From NCBI GenBank assembly GCA_963821275.1, contig CAWGDF010000006.1, positions 1-64,000 of the forward strand: a stretch of DNA of 64,000 bases, in the 5' to 3' direction. The position numbers and the translations under genes were made by a program. Shown piece by piece: positions 1-7,922 of this stretch. Under the pieces are notes generated by a model, which saw nothing but the letters and a program-made list of their open reading frames with translations, was not told where the DNA came from and did not search any database. Every line of letters starts with the position of its first letter. The stretch's first letter is position 1. This stretch comes from JACVRW01 sp963821275 (GTDB lineage Bacteria > Actinomycetota > Thermoleophilia > Solirubrobacterales > Thermoleophilaceae).

Positions 1-417
1 CTGGTGTTCCTCGGCTGGCAGGACGAGTCGGCCGCCGAGCGGATCGGCGCCGCCGCCTTCGAGGCCGCCGCCGGCGTGACGGCACCACGGCTTGCACCGC
101 TGGGCGTGCGCCCGCTGCCCCCGCGGGCGCCCCGCCTGTTCGCCCTCGATCTCGACGACGAGGGGGAGCGCGCCGTCGCCCTGCAGGCGGCGGTCTCGCG
201 GGCGCTCGAAGCCGGCCGCTGGTACCGGCCCGAGAAGCGCCCCTTCTGGCCCCACGTCACGCTGGCCCGGGTCAAGCGCGGTGCGCGCCGGGCGCCGCCG
301 CTCGCCGGCGACCCGCCCCCTGGCGAGCCCTTCGAGGCGCGGGAGCTCACCCTCTATCGCTCGACGCTGCGCCCCCAGGGGGCCCTGTACGAGCCGCTCG
401 CGCGCGTCAGCATCTGA
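1..417 (+). CDS. thpR: RNA 2',3'-cyclic phosphodiesterase (2'-5' RNA ligase family), 5'-truncated
   Basis: The reading frame is open from the first base of the window, so the N-terminus lies outside. The first visible residues, LVFLGW, fit the tail of the first HxT motif of this 2H phosphoesterase family, whose histidine would be just upstream. The second motif, PHVTLAR, is intact with its His codon at 253-255. Complete family members are about 180 residues and this piece encodes 138, so roughly a quarter is missing. The family hydrolyses 2',3'-cyclic phosphate RNA ends in the cytoplasm. It is often found just upstream of recA in actinobacteria and relatives, which fits the neighbours here. 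Confidence 0.85.
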   Translation: MVFLGWQDESAAERIGAAAFEAAAGVTAPRLAPLGVRPLPPRAPRLFALDLDDEGERAVALQAAVSRALEAGRWYRPEKRPFWPHVTLARVKRGARRAPPLAGDPPPGEPFEARELTLYRSTLRPQGALYEPLARVSI

Positions 418-420
418 AGC

Positions 421-972
421 ATGCCGCGCCTGCCGCTCCCCGACCCGCCTCTCGACGACGGCGAAGTCAGGCTGCGGCCGTGGTCGATGGCGGACGTGCC
501 GGCGCTGCTGGCGGCCTGCCAGGACAGTGAGATCCCGCGCTGGACGGCCGTGCCCGCCCCGTACGAGGAACGTGACGCCCGCGATTTCATCGCCGCCGGC
601 GCGGGGAACCGCGACGCGGGCCGCGAGTTGTCCCTGGCGATCGTCGGGCAGGGCGACGGCCTCCTTGGGTCGATCGCCCTGATGCGCGTCGACCGGGAGG
701 ACCAGATGGGGGAGATCGGCTACTGGGTCGCCCGCGAGGCCCGCGGGCACTCGGTGGCCGCCCGGGCGACGAGGCTGCTGTCGCGCCATGCGCTCGACAC
801 CCTCGGGCTGGAGCGACTCGAGCTGCTTACTCACCCGGAAAACGCGTCCTCGCAGCGGGTGGCGGTGAAGGCGGGCTACACCCGCGAGGGCCTGCTGCGC
901 TCCTACCGCCGCCGCCGGGGCAGGCGCGAGGACCTCGTGCTGTTCTCGCTGTTGGCCGAGGACCTGGAATGA
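421..972 (+). CDS. GNAT-family N-acetyltransferase (RimJ/RimL-like)
   Basis: A 183-residue protein with the RimJ/RimL arrangement of the GNAT fold: an N-terminal LRPW strand near residues 18-21, an acetyl-CoA loop around EARGHSVAARAT at 106-117, and a C-terminal NASSQRVAVKAGY helix-turn at 141-153. The family acetylates N-termini of proteins or small amines using acetyl-CoA; the substrate cannot be inferred. It starts 3 bases after the thpR stop, and its stop overlaps the next start in an ATGA junction (969-972), so translation of the two is probably coupled. Confidence 0.85.
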   Translation: MPRLPLPDPPLDDGEVRLRPWSMADVPALLAACQDSEIPRWTAVPAPYEERDARDFIAAGAGNRDAGRELSLAIVGQGDGLLGSIALMRVDREDQMGEIGYWVAREARGHSVAARATRLLSRHALDTLGLERLELLTHPENASSQRVAVKAGYTREGLLRSYRRRRGRREDLVLFSLLAEDLE

Positions 973-1709
973 GCGGCGTGCACCCGACCGCCTGGCAGGG
1001 CTTCACCCGCTCGGCCGCCGCGTACGAGCGCGCCCGCCCGGACTATCCGCCGGCCGCGCTGGACTGGCTCAGGGACCGCCTCGGGCTGCGCTCCGGCGCC
1101 ACCGTCCTCGACCTGGCCGCCGGCACGGGCAAGCTCACCCGCCCGCTGCTCGCCGCCGGGCTGGAGGTGGTCGCCGTGGAGCCGGTGGCGGAGATGCGCT
1201 CCGCCCTTCCCGCGGAGGCCACGGTGCTCGAGGGGCTGGCCGAGGAGATTCCCCTGGCCGCCGGCGGTGCGGACGCGGTGACCGTGGCGCAGGCCTTCCA
1301 CTGGTTCGATGGCGACGCGGCGCTGCAGGAGATCCACCGCGTGCTGCGCCCCGGCGGGGCCCTGGGGCTGGTCTGGAACCGGCGCCGGATGTCGGACCGG
1401 CTGAACCAGCAGATCGAGGAGCTCATCGGTCCTCACCGGCGCCGGGTGCCCGCGCACAGCGGCGGCGCGTGGAAGGAGGCCTTCGGGCGGACGCGCATGT
1501 TCGGGCCGCTCGAGGAGAGGGTGTTCGCAAACGAGCAGGTGCTGGACGCCGCCGGCCTCGCCGACCGCTTCGGCTCGGTTAGCTTCATCGCGACGCTCGA
1601 CAAGGCCGAGCGCACCCGGGTGCTCGATGCCGTACGCGCCCTGGCCGCAGACGGCCCGGTGACGCTGCGCTACGACACCGAGGTACACGTGGCGGAGCGG
1701 CGTCCGTAG
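969..1709 (+). CDS. Class I SAM-dependent methyltransferase
   Basis: A 246-residue protein. Motif I of the Rossmann-like SAM-binding fold reads VLDLAAGTGKLT at residues 47-58, followed by an acidic VAVEP strand end and an AFHWFD segment typical of methyltransferase domain 11 proteins. The opening residues resemble the family often labelled 'methyltransferase, UbiE/SAM-binding', but the acceptor is unknown. It overlaps the acetyltransferase by 4 bases and is the last gene before the recA promoter region. Confidence 0.82.
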   Translation: MSGVHPTAWQGFTRSAAAYERARPDYPPAALDWLRDRLGLRSGATVLDLAAGTGKLTRPLLAAGLEVVAVEPVAEMRSALPAEATVLEGLAEEIPLAAGGADAVTVAQAFHWFDGDAALQEIHRVLRPGGALGLVWNRRRMSDRLNQQIEELIGPHRRRVPAHSGGAWKEAFGRTRMFGPLEERVFANEQVLDAAGLADRFGSVSFIATLDKAERTRVLDAVRALAADGPVTLRYDTEVHVAERRP

Positions 1710-1771
1710 GCCGCGGACCGGCCTGCGCTCCCGGCCTCGGAGGAAGCGCCGCTCGCCCGGCCTGCGGGGGG

Positions 1772-1801
1772 CGAACGTCTGTCCGATCTCACTCCTAGCG
1801 T
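1772..1801 (+). promoter_or_regulatory. LexA (SOS) box and -10 element of recA
   Basis: CGAACGTCTGTCCG at 1772-1785 matches the actinobacterial/Gram-positive SOS box CGAAC-N4-GTTCG with one mismatch. TAGCGT at 1796-1801 is a plausible -10, placing the box over the -35 region, where LexA would block RNA polymerase. The start would be near 1808, with a GAGGAGA ribosome-binding site at 1819-1825 before the ATG at 1833. Site recognition is by eye against the known consensus. Confidence 0.65.
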
Positions 1802-2465
1802 GTGGACCTCAAGAGCTTCGAGGAGACACGGCATGGAGAAGGAACAGGAGAAGGCCGCCAAGGCGCGCGAGTCGGCGCTGAGCGGCGCCATCACGCAGAT
1901 CGAGCGCCAGTTCGGCCAGGGATCGATCATGAAGATGGGCGACGAGGCCGCCGCGGTGCGGGTGGCCGCCATCCCCACTGGGGCGCTGTCGCTCGACCTC
2001 GCCCTCGGCGTGGGCGGCGTTCCGCGCGGGCGGATCGTCGAGGTGTTCGGCCCGGAGTCGTCCGGCAAGACCACGCTGCTCTACCACGTGCTGGCGAGCG
2101 CCCAGCGGATGGGCGGCATCTGCGCGTTCATCGACGCCGAGCACGCCATGGACCCGGCCTACGCCAAGCGCATCGGCGTCGACGTCGACGAGCTGCTCGT
2201 CTCCCAGCCCGACCACGGCGAGCAGGCGCTCGAGATCGCCGACCTGTTGATCCGCTCCGGCGCTGTCGACGTGGTGGCGATCGACTCCGTCGCCGCGCTC
2301 ACCCCCAAGGCGGAGCTCGAGGGCCAGATGGGCGACCAGACGGTCGGCCTCCAGGCGCGCATGATGTCCCAGGCGATGCGCAAGCTGGCCGGCAACCTGA
2401 ACCGCGCCAACACGCTGTGCATCTTCACGAACCAGATCCGGGAGAAGGTCGGGGTGATGTTCGGC

Positions 2466-3573
2466 TGCCTGCACTACGACGCGCGCGTCGTGCTGGCGGA
2501 CGGCAGCACCGAGAAGATCGGCAAGATCGTCAACCAGCGCATGCCGGTCGAGGTCATGTCGATGGACCCCGAGACCGGCGAGATCGCGCCGCGGCGCATC
2601 GTGGAGTAGTACGACAACGGCGAGACCGACGAGTGGCTCCAGTTCGAGGTCGCGGCCGGCGGCGGATCGGGCGTGCGGAAGTTCGCCTGCACGCCCAACC
2701 ACCTGATCTTCACGCCCGAGGGCGAGAAGCACGCTGGGGAGATCGAGGAGGGCGACGAGGTCCTCACCGCCGTCAAGCACTACGACCTCCGCGAGGATCA
2801 GCTCAAGCTGATCCTGGGCAGCCTGCTCGGCGACGGATCGCTCCGCTTCGCCTCCGACCACAACGCCGCCTTCCGCGTCGGTCACGGCGAGCGCCAGCTC
2901 GAGTACTGCGAGTGGAAGCACGAGATGCTCGCCCCGTTCGCAACAGGATCGGCAGGACGGGCAAGGGCTTCGGCTTCGACACGATCCCCATGCACCAGCT
3001 CGCCTGGCTGCACGAGGCCGTGTACGCAGCGGGCGGGGGCAGGACGGTCAGCGACGACCTCATCGAGCAGCTCGACGAGCGCTCCATCGCCGCCTGGTAC
3101 TGCGACGACGGCTCGTTCTCAGGCAACTACAGGCGCTGGGGCCACGGGAAGTCGGTCATCTACTGCAGCGGCCTCGAGCCACGAGGACAAGGAGCGGCTG
3201 GCCGATGCGGTGCGAGCAGCTCGGCATGGGACGGCCCGACGGTGCGCGAGCGGGAGCTGCTGTTCAGCGGCGAGCGCACACGGGCGTTCCAGGAGCGGAT
3301 CGCGCCGTACGTTCACCCGTCGCTGGACTACAAGCTCCATCCGGACCTCCGCGGCCGGTTCGCAGTGGCATCCGGACACGAGCGACGCCCATCTGAACGG
3401 CACCGCGGCTCAAGTCGAGGACGAGCCTGCGGCCGGTGCCGATGAAGGTGCTGCGCAGGTACCGCAAGCCGGCGCCGCCGCCGCAGCACGATCGTCCCTC
3501 GCAACGGCATCGCTACGACCTGCAGATCGAGGGCAACCACACCTACCTGGTGGACCACGTGGTGGTCCACAAC
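2466..3573 (+). other. Intein with LAGLIDADG homing endonuclease in recA, degenerate
   Basis: It sits between VMFG and SPET of RecA, a known RecA insertion point. It begins with Cys and ends with VVVHN before Ser, as splicing requires. Block B is TPNHLIF; LILGSLLGDG and WYCDDGS are the two LAGLIDADG-type blocks; the tail EGNHTYLVDHVVVHN carries the terminal blocks. Lesions: TAG at 2607-2609 (probably from TGG, since related inteins have Trp there), a one-base loss near 2940, single-G gains at 3176, 3219 and 3238, and another shift between about 3363 and 3405. Length 1108 is 3n+1, matching the net frame change. Related inteins of this length are normally about 365-440 residues, so little has been deleted. 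Confidence 0.85.
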
Positions 3574-4031
3574 TCCCCGGAAACCCAGCCCGGCGGTCGC
3601 GCGCTCAAGTTCTATTCCTCCCAGCGGCTCGACATCCGGCGCATCGAGACCCTCAAGGAGGGCACCGAGGCAGTCGGCAACCGGGTGCGGGTGAAGGTGG
3701 TCAAGAACAAGGTGGCGGCGCCCTTCCGCCAGGCCGAGTTCGACATCGAGTACGGCCAGGGGATCAGCGCCGAGGGCTGCGTCCTCGACCTGGGGATCGA
3801 GCACGGGATCGTCCAGAAGTCGGGCTCGTTCTTCTCCTACGGCGACGAGCGGCTGGGCCAGGGCCGCAACAACGTGAAGGGCTACCTGCGCGAGAACCCG
3901 GGGGTCACCCGGGAGATCGAGCACAAGGTCTACGAGATCCTCGGCGTCGAGCCCGTGGCGGTGCCGCTGGCGGCAGTGCAGCCCCCAGAGCCCGCGGAGC
4001 CCGACGCGGAAGAGGGGAGTGGCGCGCGAAC

Positions 4032-4038
4032 GGAGGAG
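4032..4038 (+). promoter_or_regulatory. Ribosome-binding site of recX
   Basis: GGAGGAG lies 8 bases before a CTG codon at 4047 that overlaps the recA stop. No ATG, GTG or TTG occurs near this point in the recX frame, so this strong site decides the unusual CTG start. Confidence 0.6.
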
Positions 4039-4046
4039 CGGGCCGC

Positions 4047-4544
4047 CTGAGCGATTCCCACACGCTTTCCGAGCAGGCCGAGCTCGAGCGGGCGATTGCC
4101 CTGGCCTACGGGGCCGTCGGCCGGCGCGAGCGTACCGTCGCCGAGCTGCGCGGCGTCCTCGAGCGCAAGCGGATCGACCCGGCCGCCATCGACGAGGCGG
4201 TCAGGGAGCTGACCGAGGCCAATCTGCTCGACGACGCCCGCTACGCCCGCCGCTTTGCGGAGGACAAGCGCGAGCTGGAGCAGTGGGGCGGCGAGCGAAT
4301 CGCCCGCGAGCTACGCCGTCGAGGCGTCGCGCCGAGCCGCATCGACGCCGCGCTGGAGACGCACGGGGCCCAGGCGGAGCTCGAGATCGCGCTTGCGCTC
4401 CTGCGGCGGCGGCTCCCGCAGGCGCCGCGTGACGACCGCGAGCGCGACCGTGCCTGGCGGCTGCTGATCCGCCGCGGCTATGCCTCCGAGCTCGCCTACG
4501 AAGCGGTGCGGCTGCACGAGCGGGAGGCCGGCGGGGCGGTCTGA
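4047..4544 (+). CDS. recX: Regulatory protein RecX
   Basis: RecX binds and caps RecA filaments and limits recombinase activity. The 165-residue product has the three-helix-repeat RecX pattern: AIALAYGAVGRRERTVAELRGVL near the start, LLDDARYARRFAEDKREL in the middle (a family hallmark), and a C-terminal RRGYASELAYEAV helix. The length is normal. I place the start at CTG 4047, overlapping the recA stop (CTGA) and served by GGAGGAG at 4032-4038. Its translation would be coupled to the recA C-extein, so ribosomes lost inside the broken intein would also cut recX expression unless they re-enter here. Confidence 0.88.
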   Translation: MSDSHTLSEQAELERAIALAYGAVGRRERTVAELRGVLERKRIDPAAIDEAVRELTEANLLDDARYARRFAEDKRELEQWGGERIARELRRRGVAPSRIDAALETHGAQAELEIALALLRRRLPQAPRDDRERDRAWRLLIRRGYASELAYEAVRLHEREAGGAV

Positions 4545-4578
4545 CCAGCCCACCGAGGCCGGTGAGTACGCTCGTTCG

Positions 4579-6177
4579 GTGGCAAGTCGCTCCAGTCAGG
4601 TCCTGTCGAAGTCCCAGCTCGAGTTGCTCGCCGAGCACGGCGAAGAGCGGACGGCGGACGTAGGGGAGGCGCTGTTCCGAGTCGGGGACAGGCGTTACCC
4701 GTTCATCGCGATCATCGAGGGTGAGGTGGCGGTCCAGGATGCGGCGGGCCTGGAGATCATCCGCCACGGCCCGTCCGGCTTCCTGGGCGAGATGAATCTC
4801 CTTTCGGGCCAGACGGTCTTCCTCAACGCGGTCGTGACCCAGCCGATGCGCTACATCGCGGTCGACCGTGACGTGCTGCGTCCGCTGCTCTTCGAGGATG
4901 CACCGCTCGGCGACCTGCTTCTCTCGGCCTTTATGAGCCGGCGGGAGCTGCTCCAGAGTCGCCAGGGCATTGGGATCGAGGTCGTCGGGCCCGCGTCGTC
5001 CGCCGACACCCGGCGGCTGGTGGACTGGGCCAGGCGCAATCGGCTGCCGCACAACTGGCGCGACCCGGAGCACTCCGACGACCGCGACGCGGCCGGCCTC
5101 GTCGCGGGGCTTGAGCCGGGCCTGCTGCCGCTGGTGCGCCTTCCGGGCGGGGAGGAGCTGCGGAATCCGTCCCACGGCGAGGTCTCGCGAGCGCTGGGGA
5201 TCGGACTCGCCCTCGCGCCCCGCGAGGAGGTGGACCTCGTCGTCATCGGCGCCGGGCCCGCCGGCCTCGGTGCGGCTGTGTACGGCGCCTCAGAGGGCCT
5301 GGACACGCTGGTAGTGGAGAGCACCGCTCTCGGCGGCCAGGCGGGAACCTCGCGGCGCATCGAGAACTACCTTGGCTTCCCGGCCGGGATCACGGGCAAC
5401 GAGCTCACGAGCCGGGCCGTGACCCAGGCGCGCAAGTTCGGTGCTCGGACTGCGACTCCCTACCGTGCCCTCACGCTCGAGCCCGGCTCCGAACGTCACG
5501 TGGTGCGCCTGGAGGGCGACCGCGAGGTCTCGGCCCACGCCGTGGTCCTGGCCACCGGAGCCGAGTATCGCCGCCTTCCGGTCACGGGACTCGAGGAGTA
5601 CGAGGGTCTGAGCATCTTCTACGCCGCCGGCCCGCCCGAGGCGCAACGCTGCGGCGGCACACGAGTCGGGGTGATCGGCGGCGGCAACTCGGCGGGGCAG
5701 GCGGCCGTCTGGCTGGCCCGAGGCGGGGCGCTGGTGACCCTGCTCCATCGCCGCGACGACCTGCGCGAGACGATGTCCGACTACCTGATCGAAGAGGTGG
5801 AGCGCCACGGGGTCGCTGTGCGCGGCCGCAGCGAGGTGGCCGAGCTGCACGGCTCCGGTGGCGAGCTGGAGGCCGTCACCCTGCGGGACGGGGAGCGCCT
5901 GCCGTTCGCCTTCCTGTTCCTGTTTCTCGGCGCCGAGCCGTGCACGGAGTGGCTTGACCACTCGATCGCGCGCGACCCCAAGGGCTTTGTCCTAACGGGC
6001 TCGCAGGCGGGCGCAGGGGGGCTGCTCGAAACGAGCGTGCCGGGGATCTACGCGGCTGGCGACGTCCGCTCAGGCTCGGTCAAGCGCTGCGCCACCGCAG
6101 TGGGAGAAGGAGCGATGGTCGTGCGCTTCGTCCACGAGCGCATCTCCGAGCTCGTCCGGGCTGCGTCAGTCGATTAG
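4579..6177 (+). CDS. Cyclic-nucleotide-binding / thioredoxin-reductase-like fusion flavoprotein
   Basis: A 532-residue fusion. Residues about 10-125 form a cyclic-nucleotide-binding domain (GEMNLLSGQTVF around 70-81). Residues about 131-200 look like a small thioredoxin-fold domain without a CxxC. From about 217 on there is a TrxR-like flavoprotein, with FAD motif IGAGPAG near 223-229 and NADPH motif VGVIGGGNSAGQAA. The redox CxxC of true thioredoxin reductases is missing; only FYAAGPPEAQRC is present there. It is therefore more like ferredoxin/flavodoxin-NADP reductases of this family. GTG 4579 is chosen because the CNB domain starts soon after; upstream in-frame ATG 4480 would overlap recX heavily. 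Its 3' end overlaps the convergent ABC permease by 12 bases. Confidence 0.82.
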   Translation: MASRSSQVLSKSQLELLAEHGEERTADVGEALFRVGDRRYPFIAIIEGEVAVQDAAGLEIIRHGPSGFLGEMNLLSGQTVFLNAVVTQPMRYIAVDRDVLRPLLFEDAPLGDLLLSAFMSRRELLQSRQGIGIEVVGPASSADTRRLVDWARRNRLPHNWRDPEHSDDRDAAGLVAGLEPGLLPLVRLPGGEELRNPSHGEVSRALGIGLALAPREEVDLVVIGAGPAGLGAAVYGASEGLDTLVVESTALGGQAGTSRRIENYLGFPAGITGNELTSRAVTQARKFGARTATPYRALTLEPGSERHVVRLEGDREVSAHAVVLATGAEYRRLPVTGLEEYEGLSIFYAAGPPEAQRCGGTRVGVIGGGNSAGQAAVWLARGGALVTLLHRRDDLRETMSDYLIEEVERHGVAVRGRSEVAELHGSGGELEAVTLRDGERLPFAFLFLFLGAEPCTEWLDHSIARDPKGFVLTGSQAGAGGLLETSVPGIYAAGDVRSGSVKRCATAVGEGAMVVRFVHERISELVRAASVD

Positions 6178-6945
6178 CCGCTTCTCCAGCCGCCAGATCG
6201 CGAGCCGCCACATGACGCAGGCGAAGCCGATCAACACCGCAAGATGCGCCCAGTCCGCCGGCACGAAGCCGAAGACCGCGTCCCGCACGAGCTGCACGCA
6301 GTGGTAGAGCGGGTTCAGGTTGGCGAGCACCTGCGCCCACTGCGGCAGCTCGCTGATCGGGAAGAACGTGCCCGAGACCAGGAACAGCGGGGTGATCACG
6401 GTCGTGGTCACGTAGTTGAAGCTGTCGATCTTCGAGACCGTGGCCGCCATGAGCACGCCGAAGGCGGCGAATCCCAGCCCGGTCACGAAGCCCACGAAGG
6501 GCACGATGAGCATCCCGAGGGCGGGGTCGAGCCCGAACAGCATCCCCACGAGCAGCGGCGCGCAGCCGTACACCCCGGCGCGGATGGCGATCCACAGGAT
6601 CTCCGCGGTCACCAGCTCCTCGGTGTCCACCGGGGCGGCCATGATCGCGTCGTAGGTGCGCTGGAAGCGCTGCTTGACGAACGTCCCGAACATCGCCGAG
6701 AGGGCCGAGGCGAACAGCACCGAGGTGGCCACCATCCCGGTGGCCACGTACTGCACGTAGTCGAGTCCCTGGACGCTGCTGATGAGCGTCCCCACGCCCA
6801 GGCCGAAGGCCAGCAGGTAGATCGTCGGCTCTATCACCGACGAGAAGGTCGTGGCCTTCCAGAACGTGCCGAAGTTGGTCACGTCCCGGCTCATGACGCC
6901 GAGGATCGCCGCCGGTTCCAGGCGGTGGAGCCGCCGCCGCCTCAT
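6166..6945 (-). CDS. ABC-2 type exporter permease (NodJ-like)
   Basis: A 259-residue membrane protein with about six hydrophobic segments, including YLLAFGLGVGTLI, MVATSVLFASALSAMFG and the C-terminal LAVLIGFACVMWRLAIWRL. The phrase VSGTFFPISELPQWAQ and the final NPLYHCVQLVRD region are characteristic of ABC-2 permeases of the NodJ/lipooligosaccharide group. It should form a dimeric channel with the ATPase encoded immediately upstream, whose stop it overlaps in an ATGA junction at 6942-6945. The exported substrate is unknown; drug or lipid/polysaccharide export is typical. Confidence 0.87.
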   Translation of the reverse strand: MRRRRLHRLEPAAILGVMSRDVTNFGTFWKATTFSSVIEPTIYLLAFGLGVGTLISSVQGLDYVQYVATGMVATSVLFASALSAMFGTFVKQRFQRTYDAIMAAPVDTEELVTAEILWIAIRAGVYGCAPLLVGMLFGLDPALGMLIVPFVGFVTGLGFAAFGVLMAATVSKIDSFNYVTTTVITPLFLVSGTFFPISELPQWAQVLANLNPLYHCVQLVRDAVFGFVPADWAHLAVLIGFACVMWRLAIWRLEKRLID

Positions 6946-7859
6946 GCCACCTCCTCGCCGGTCAGCAGGACGAACACGTCCTCGAGCGAGGCCGCCCGTC
7001 GCACACCCTCGGGCAGGTCACCGTCGCCGTGCTCGCTGCCGAGGATGGCCACCGCCGTGCCGGTGCGGCGCGTGCGGAAGCCGCCGGCCTCCGCCGCCGC
7101 GCGCACCTCCGCAAGCCGGGGCGGCGGCCCGTAGACCTCGAGCGTCTCGACGCCGGCGTGCCGGCGCACCAGGTCCAGCGGCCGTCCCCTCGCCACCACC
7201 CTGCCCGTGGCCATGATGGCCACCGAATCGGCCAGCCGCTCGGCCTCCTCGATGTAGTGCGTCGACATCAGGATCGTCGTGCCCTCGCTGCGCAGCGCGT
7301 CGATCAGCGCCCACAGCTCCTGGCGCACCTGAGGATCGAGGCCCACCGTGGGCTCGTCCAGCAGCAGCAGGCGCGGGCGATGTACCAGCGCACGGGCGAT
7401 CAGCAGCCGGCGGCGCATTCCGCCGGAGAGCTGGTCCACCGGATCGTCGGCCCGCTCGCTGAGGTTGGCGATCTCGAGCACCCGCTCCACCGCGGCGCGG
7501 CGCTCGGCGCGGGGCACGCGGTAGAGGCGGGCGAACACGGCCAGGTTCTGGCGCGCGGTCAGCTCCACGTCGAGGTTGTCGAGCTGGGGCACGACGCCGC
7601 AGAGCGCCCGCGCCTGCTTGGAGTCACGGGGAAGCTCGAAGCCGAGGACGCTGATCGCGCCCTCGTCGGCGATCGCCTGCGCGGTCAGCATGCGCATGGT
7701 GGTCGACTTGCCGGCGCCGTTCGGCCCCAGCAGCCCCAGGCAGGTGCCCTCGGGGACCTCGAGGTCGAGGCCGTCCACGGCCACGATGTGGCCGAAGCGC
7801 TTGACCGCGCCTTCGAGGGTGATGGCCGGCTCCGACGTCACCGTGTGAGGATGACGCAT
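6942..7859 (-). CDS. ABC exporter ATP-binding protein (NodI-like)
   Basis: A 305-residue ATPase. Walker A is GPNGAGKST at residues 45-53, the signature is LSGGMRRRLLIA, and Walker B is LLLLDEPTVGLD, followed by the H-loop STHYIEEAE. The C-terminal region ends in a NodI/DrrA-type extension. The start at 7859 (MRHPHTV) places the first strand a normal distance before Walker A; a longer in-frame start at 7991 would add 44 residues of poor composition over the intergenic region. It is the first gene of a two-gene exporter operon transcribed away from rny. Confidence 0.9.
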   Translation of the reverse strand: MRHPHTVTSEPAITLEGAVKRFGHIVAVDGLDLEVPEGTCLGLLGPNGAGKSTTMRMLTAQAIADEGAISVLGFELPRDSKQARALCGVVPQLDNLDVELTARQNLAVFARLYRVPRAERRAAVERVLEIANLSERADDPVDQLSGGMRRRLLIARALVHRPRLLLLDEPTVGLDPQVRQELWALIDALRSEGTTILMSTHYIEEAERLADSVAIMATGRVVARGRPLDLVRRHAGVETLEVYGPPPRLAEVRAAAEAGGFRTRRTGTAVAILGSEHGDGDLPEGVRRAASLEDVFVLLTGEEVA

Positions 7860-7887
7860 CACGTTTCTGGTACAGGCGTACCGCCGC

Positions 7888-7916
7888 TTGCCAGTGCAAC
7901 CACTCGGAGTTACCCT
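7888..7916 (+). promoter_or_regulatory. Promoter-like -35/-10 pair upstream of rny
   Basis: TTGCCA at 7888-7893 and TACCCT at 7911-7916 are separated by exactly 17 bases. This predicts a start near 7923, about 260 bases before the rny ATG. The -35 matches TTGACA at five of six positions; the -10 matches the TANNNT core. Confidence 0.5.
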
Positions 7917-7922
7917 CCTGTG

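Larger units (their letters stand above)
1833..4050 (+). pseudogene. recA: recA interrupted by a degenerate intein (recombinase A)
   Basis: RecA is the ATP-dependent strand-exchange and LexA-coprotease filament protein. The N-extein (1833-2465, 211 residues) carries Walker A GPESSGKTT at residues 73-81 and runs to the conserved VMFG. The C-extein (3574-4050, 158 residues) resumes with SPETQPGGRALKFYSS. The joined exteins would make 369 residues, normal for the family, with no visible lesion. Between them sits an intein that cannot be read through as sequenced: TAG at 2607-2609 and about five frameshifts. C-extein and N-extein therefore lie in different frames. An SOS box and good ribosome-binding site precede the gene and recX follows. 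Either RecA is lost here, a second recA exists, the sequence has errors, or there is unusual recoding. Confidence 0.85.

Noticed and set aside
3173..3178. CTCGAG in the intein as a sign of engineered sequence.
   Set aside because: The site is created by one of the single-G changes and is expected by chance in such GC-rich DNA.
2466..3573. A group I or II intron instead of an intein.
   Set aside because: The termini, the TPNH block and the C-terminal HN match protein splicing, and both extein junctions are exact at protein level.
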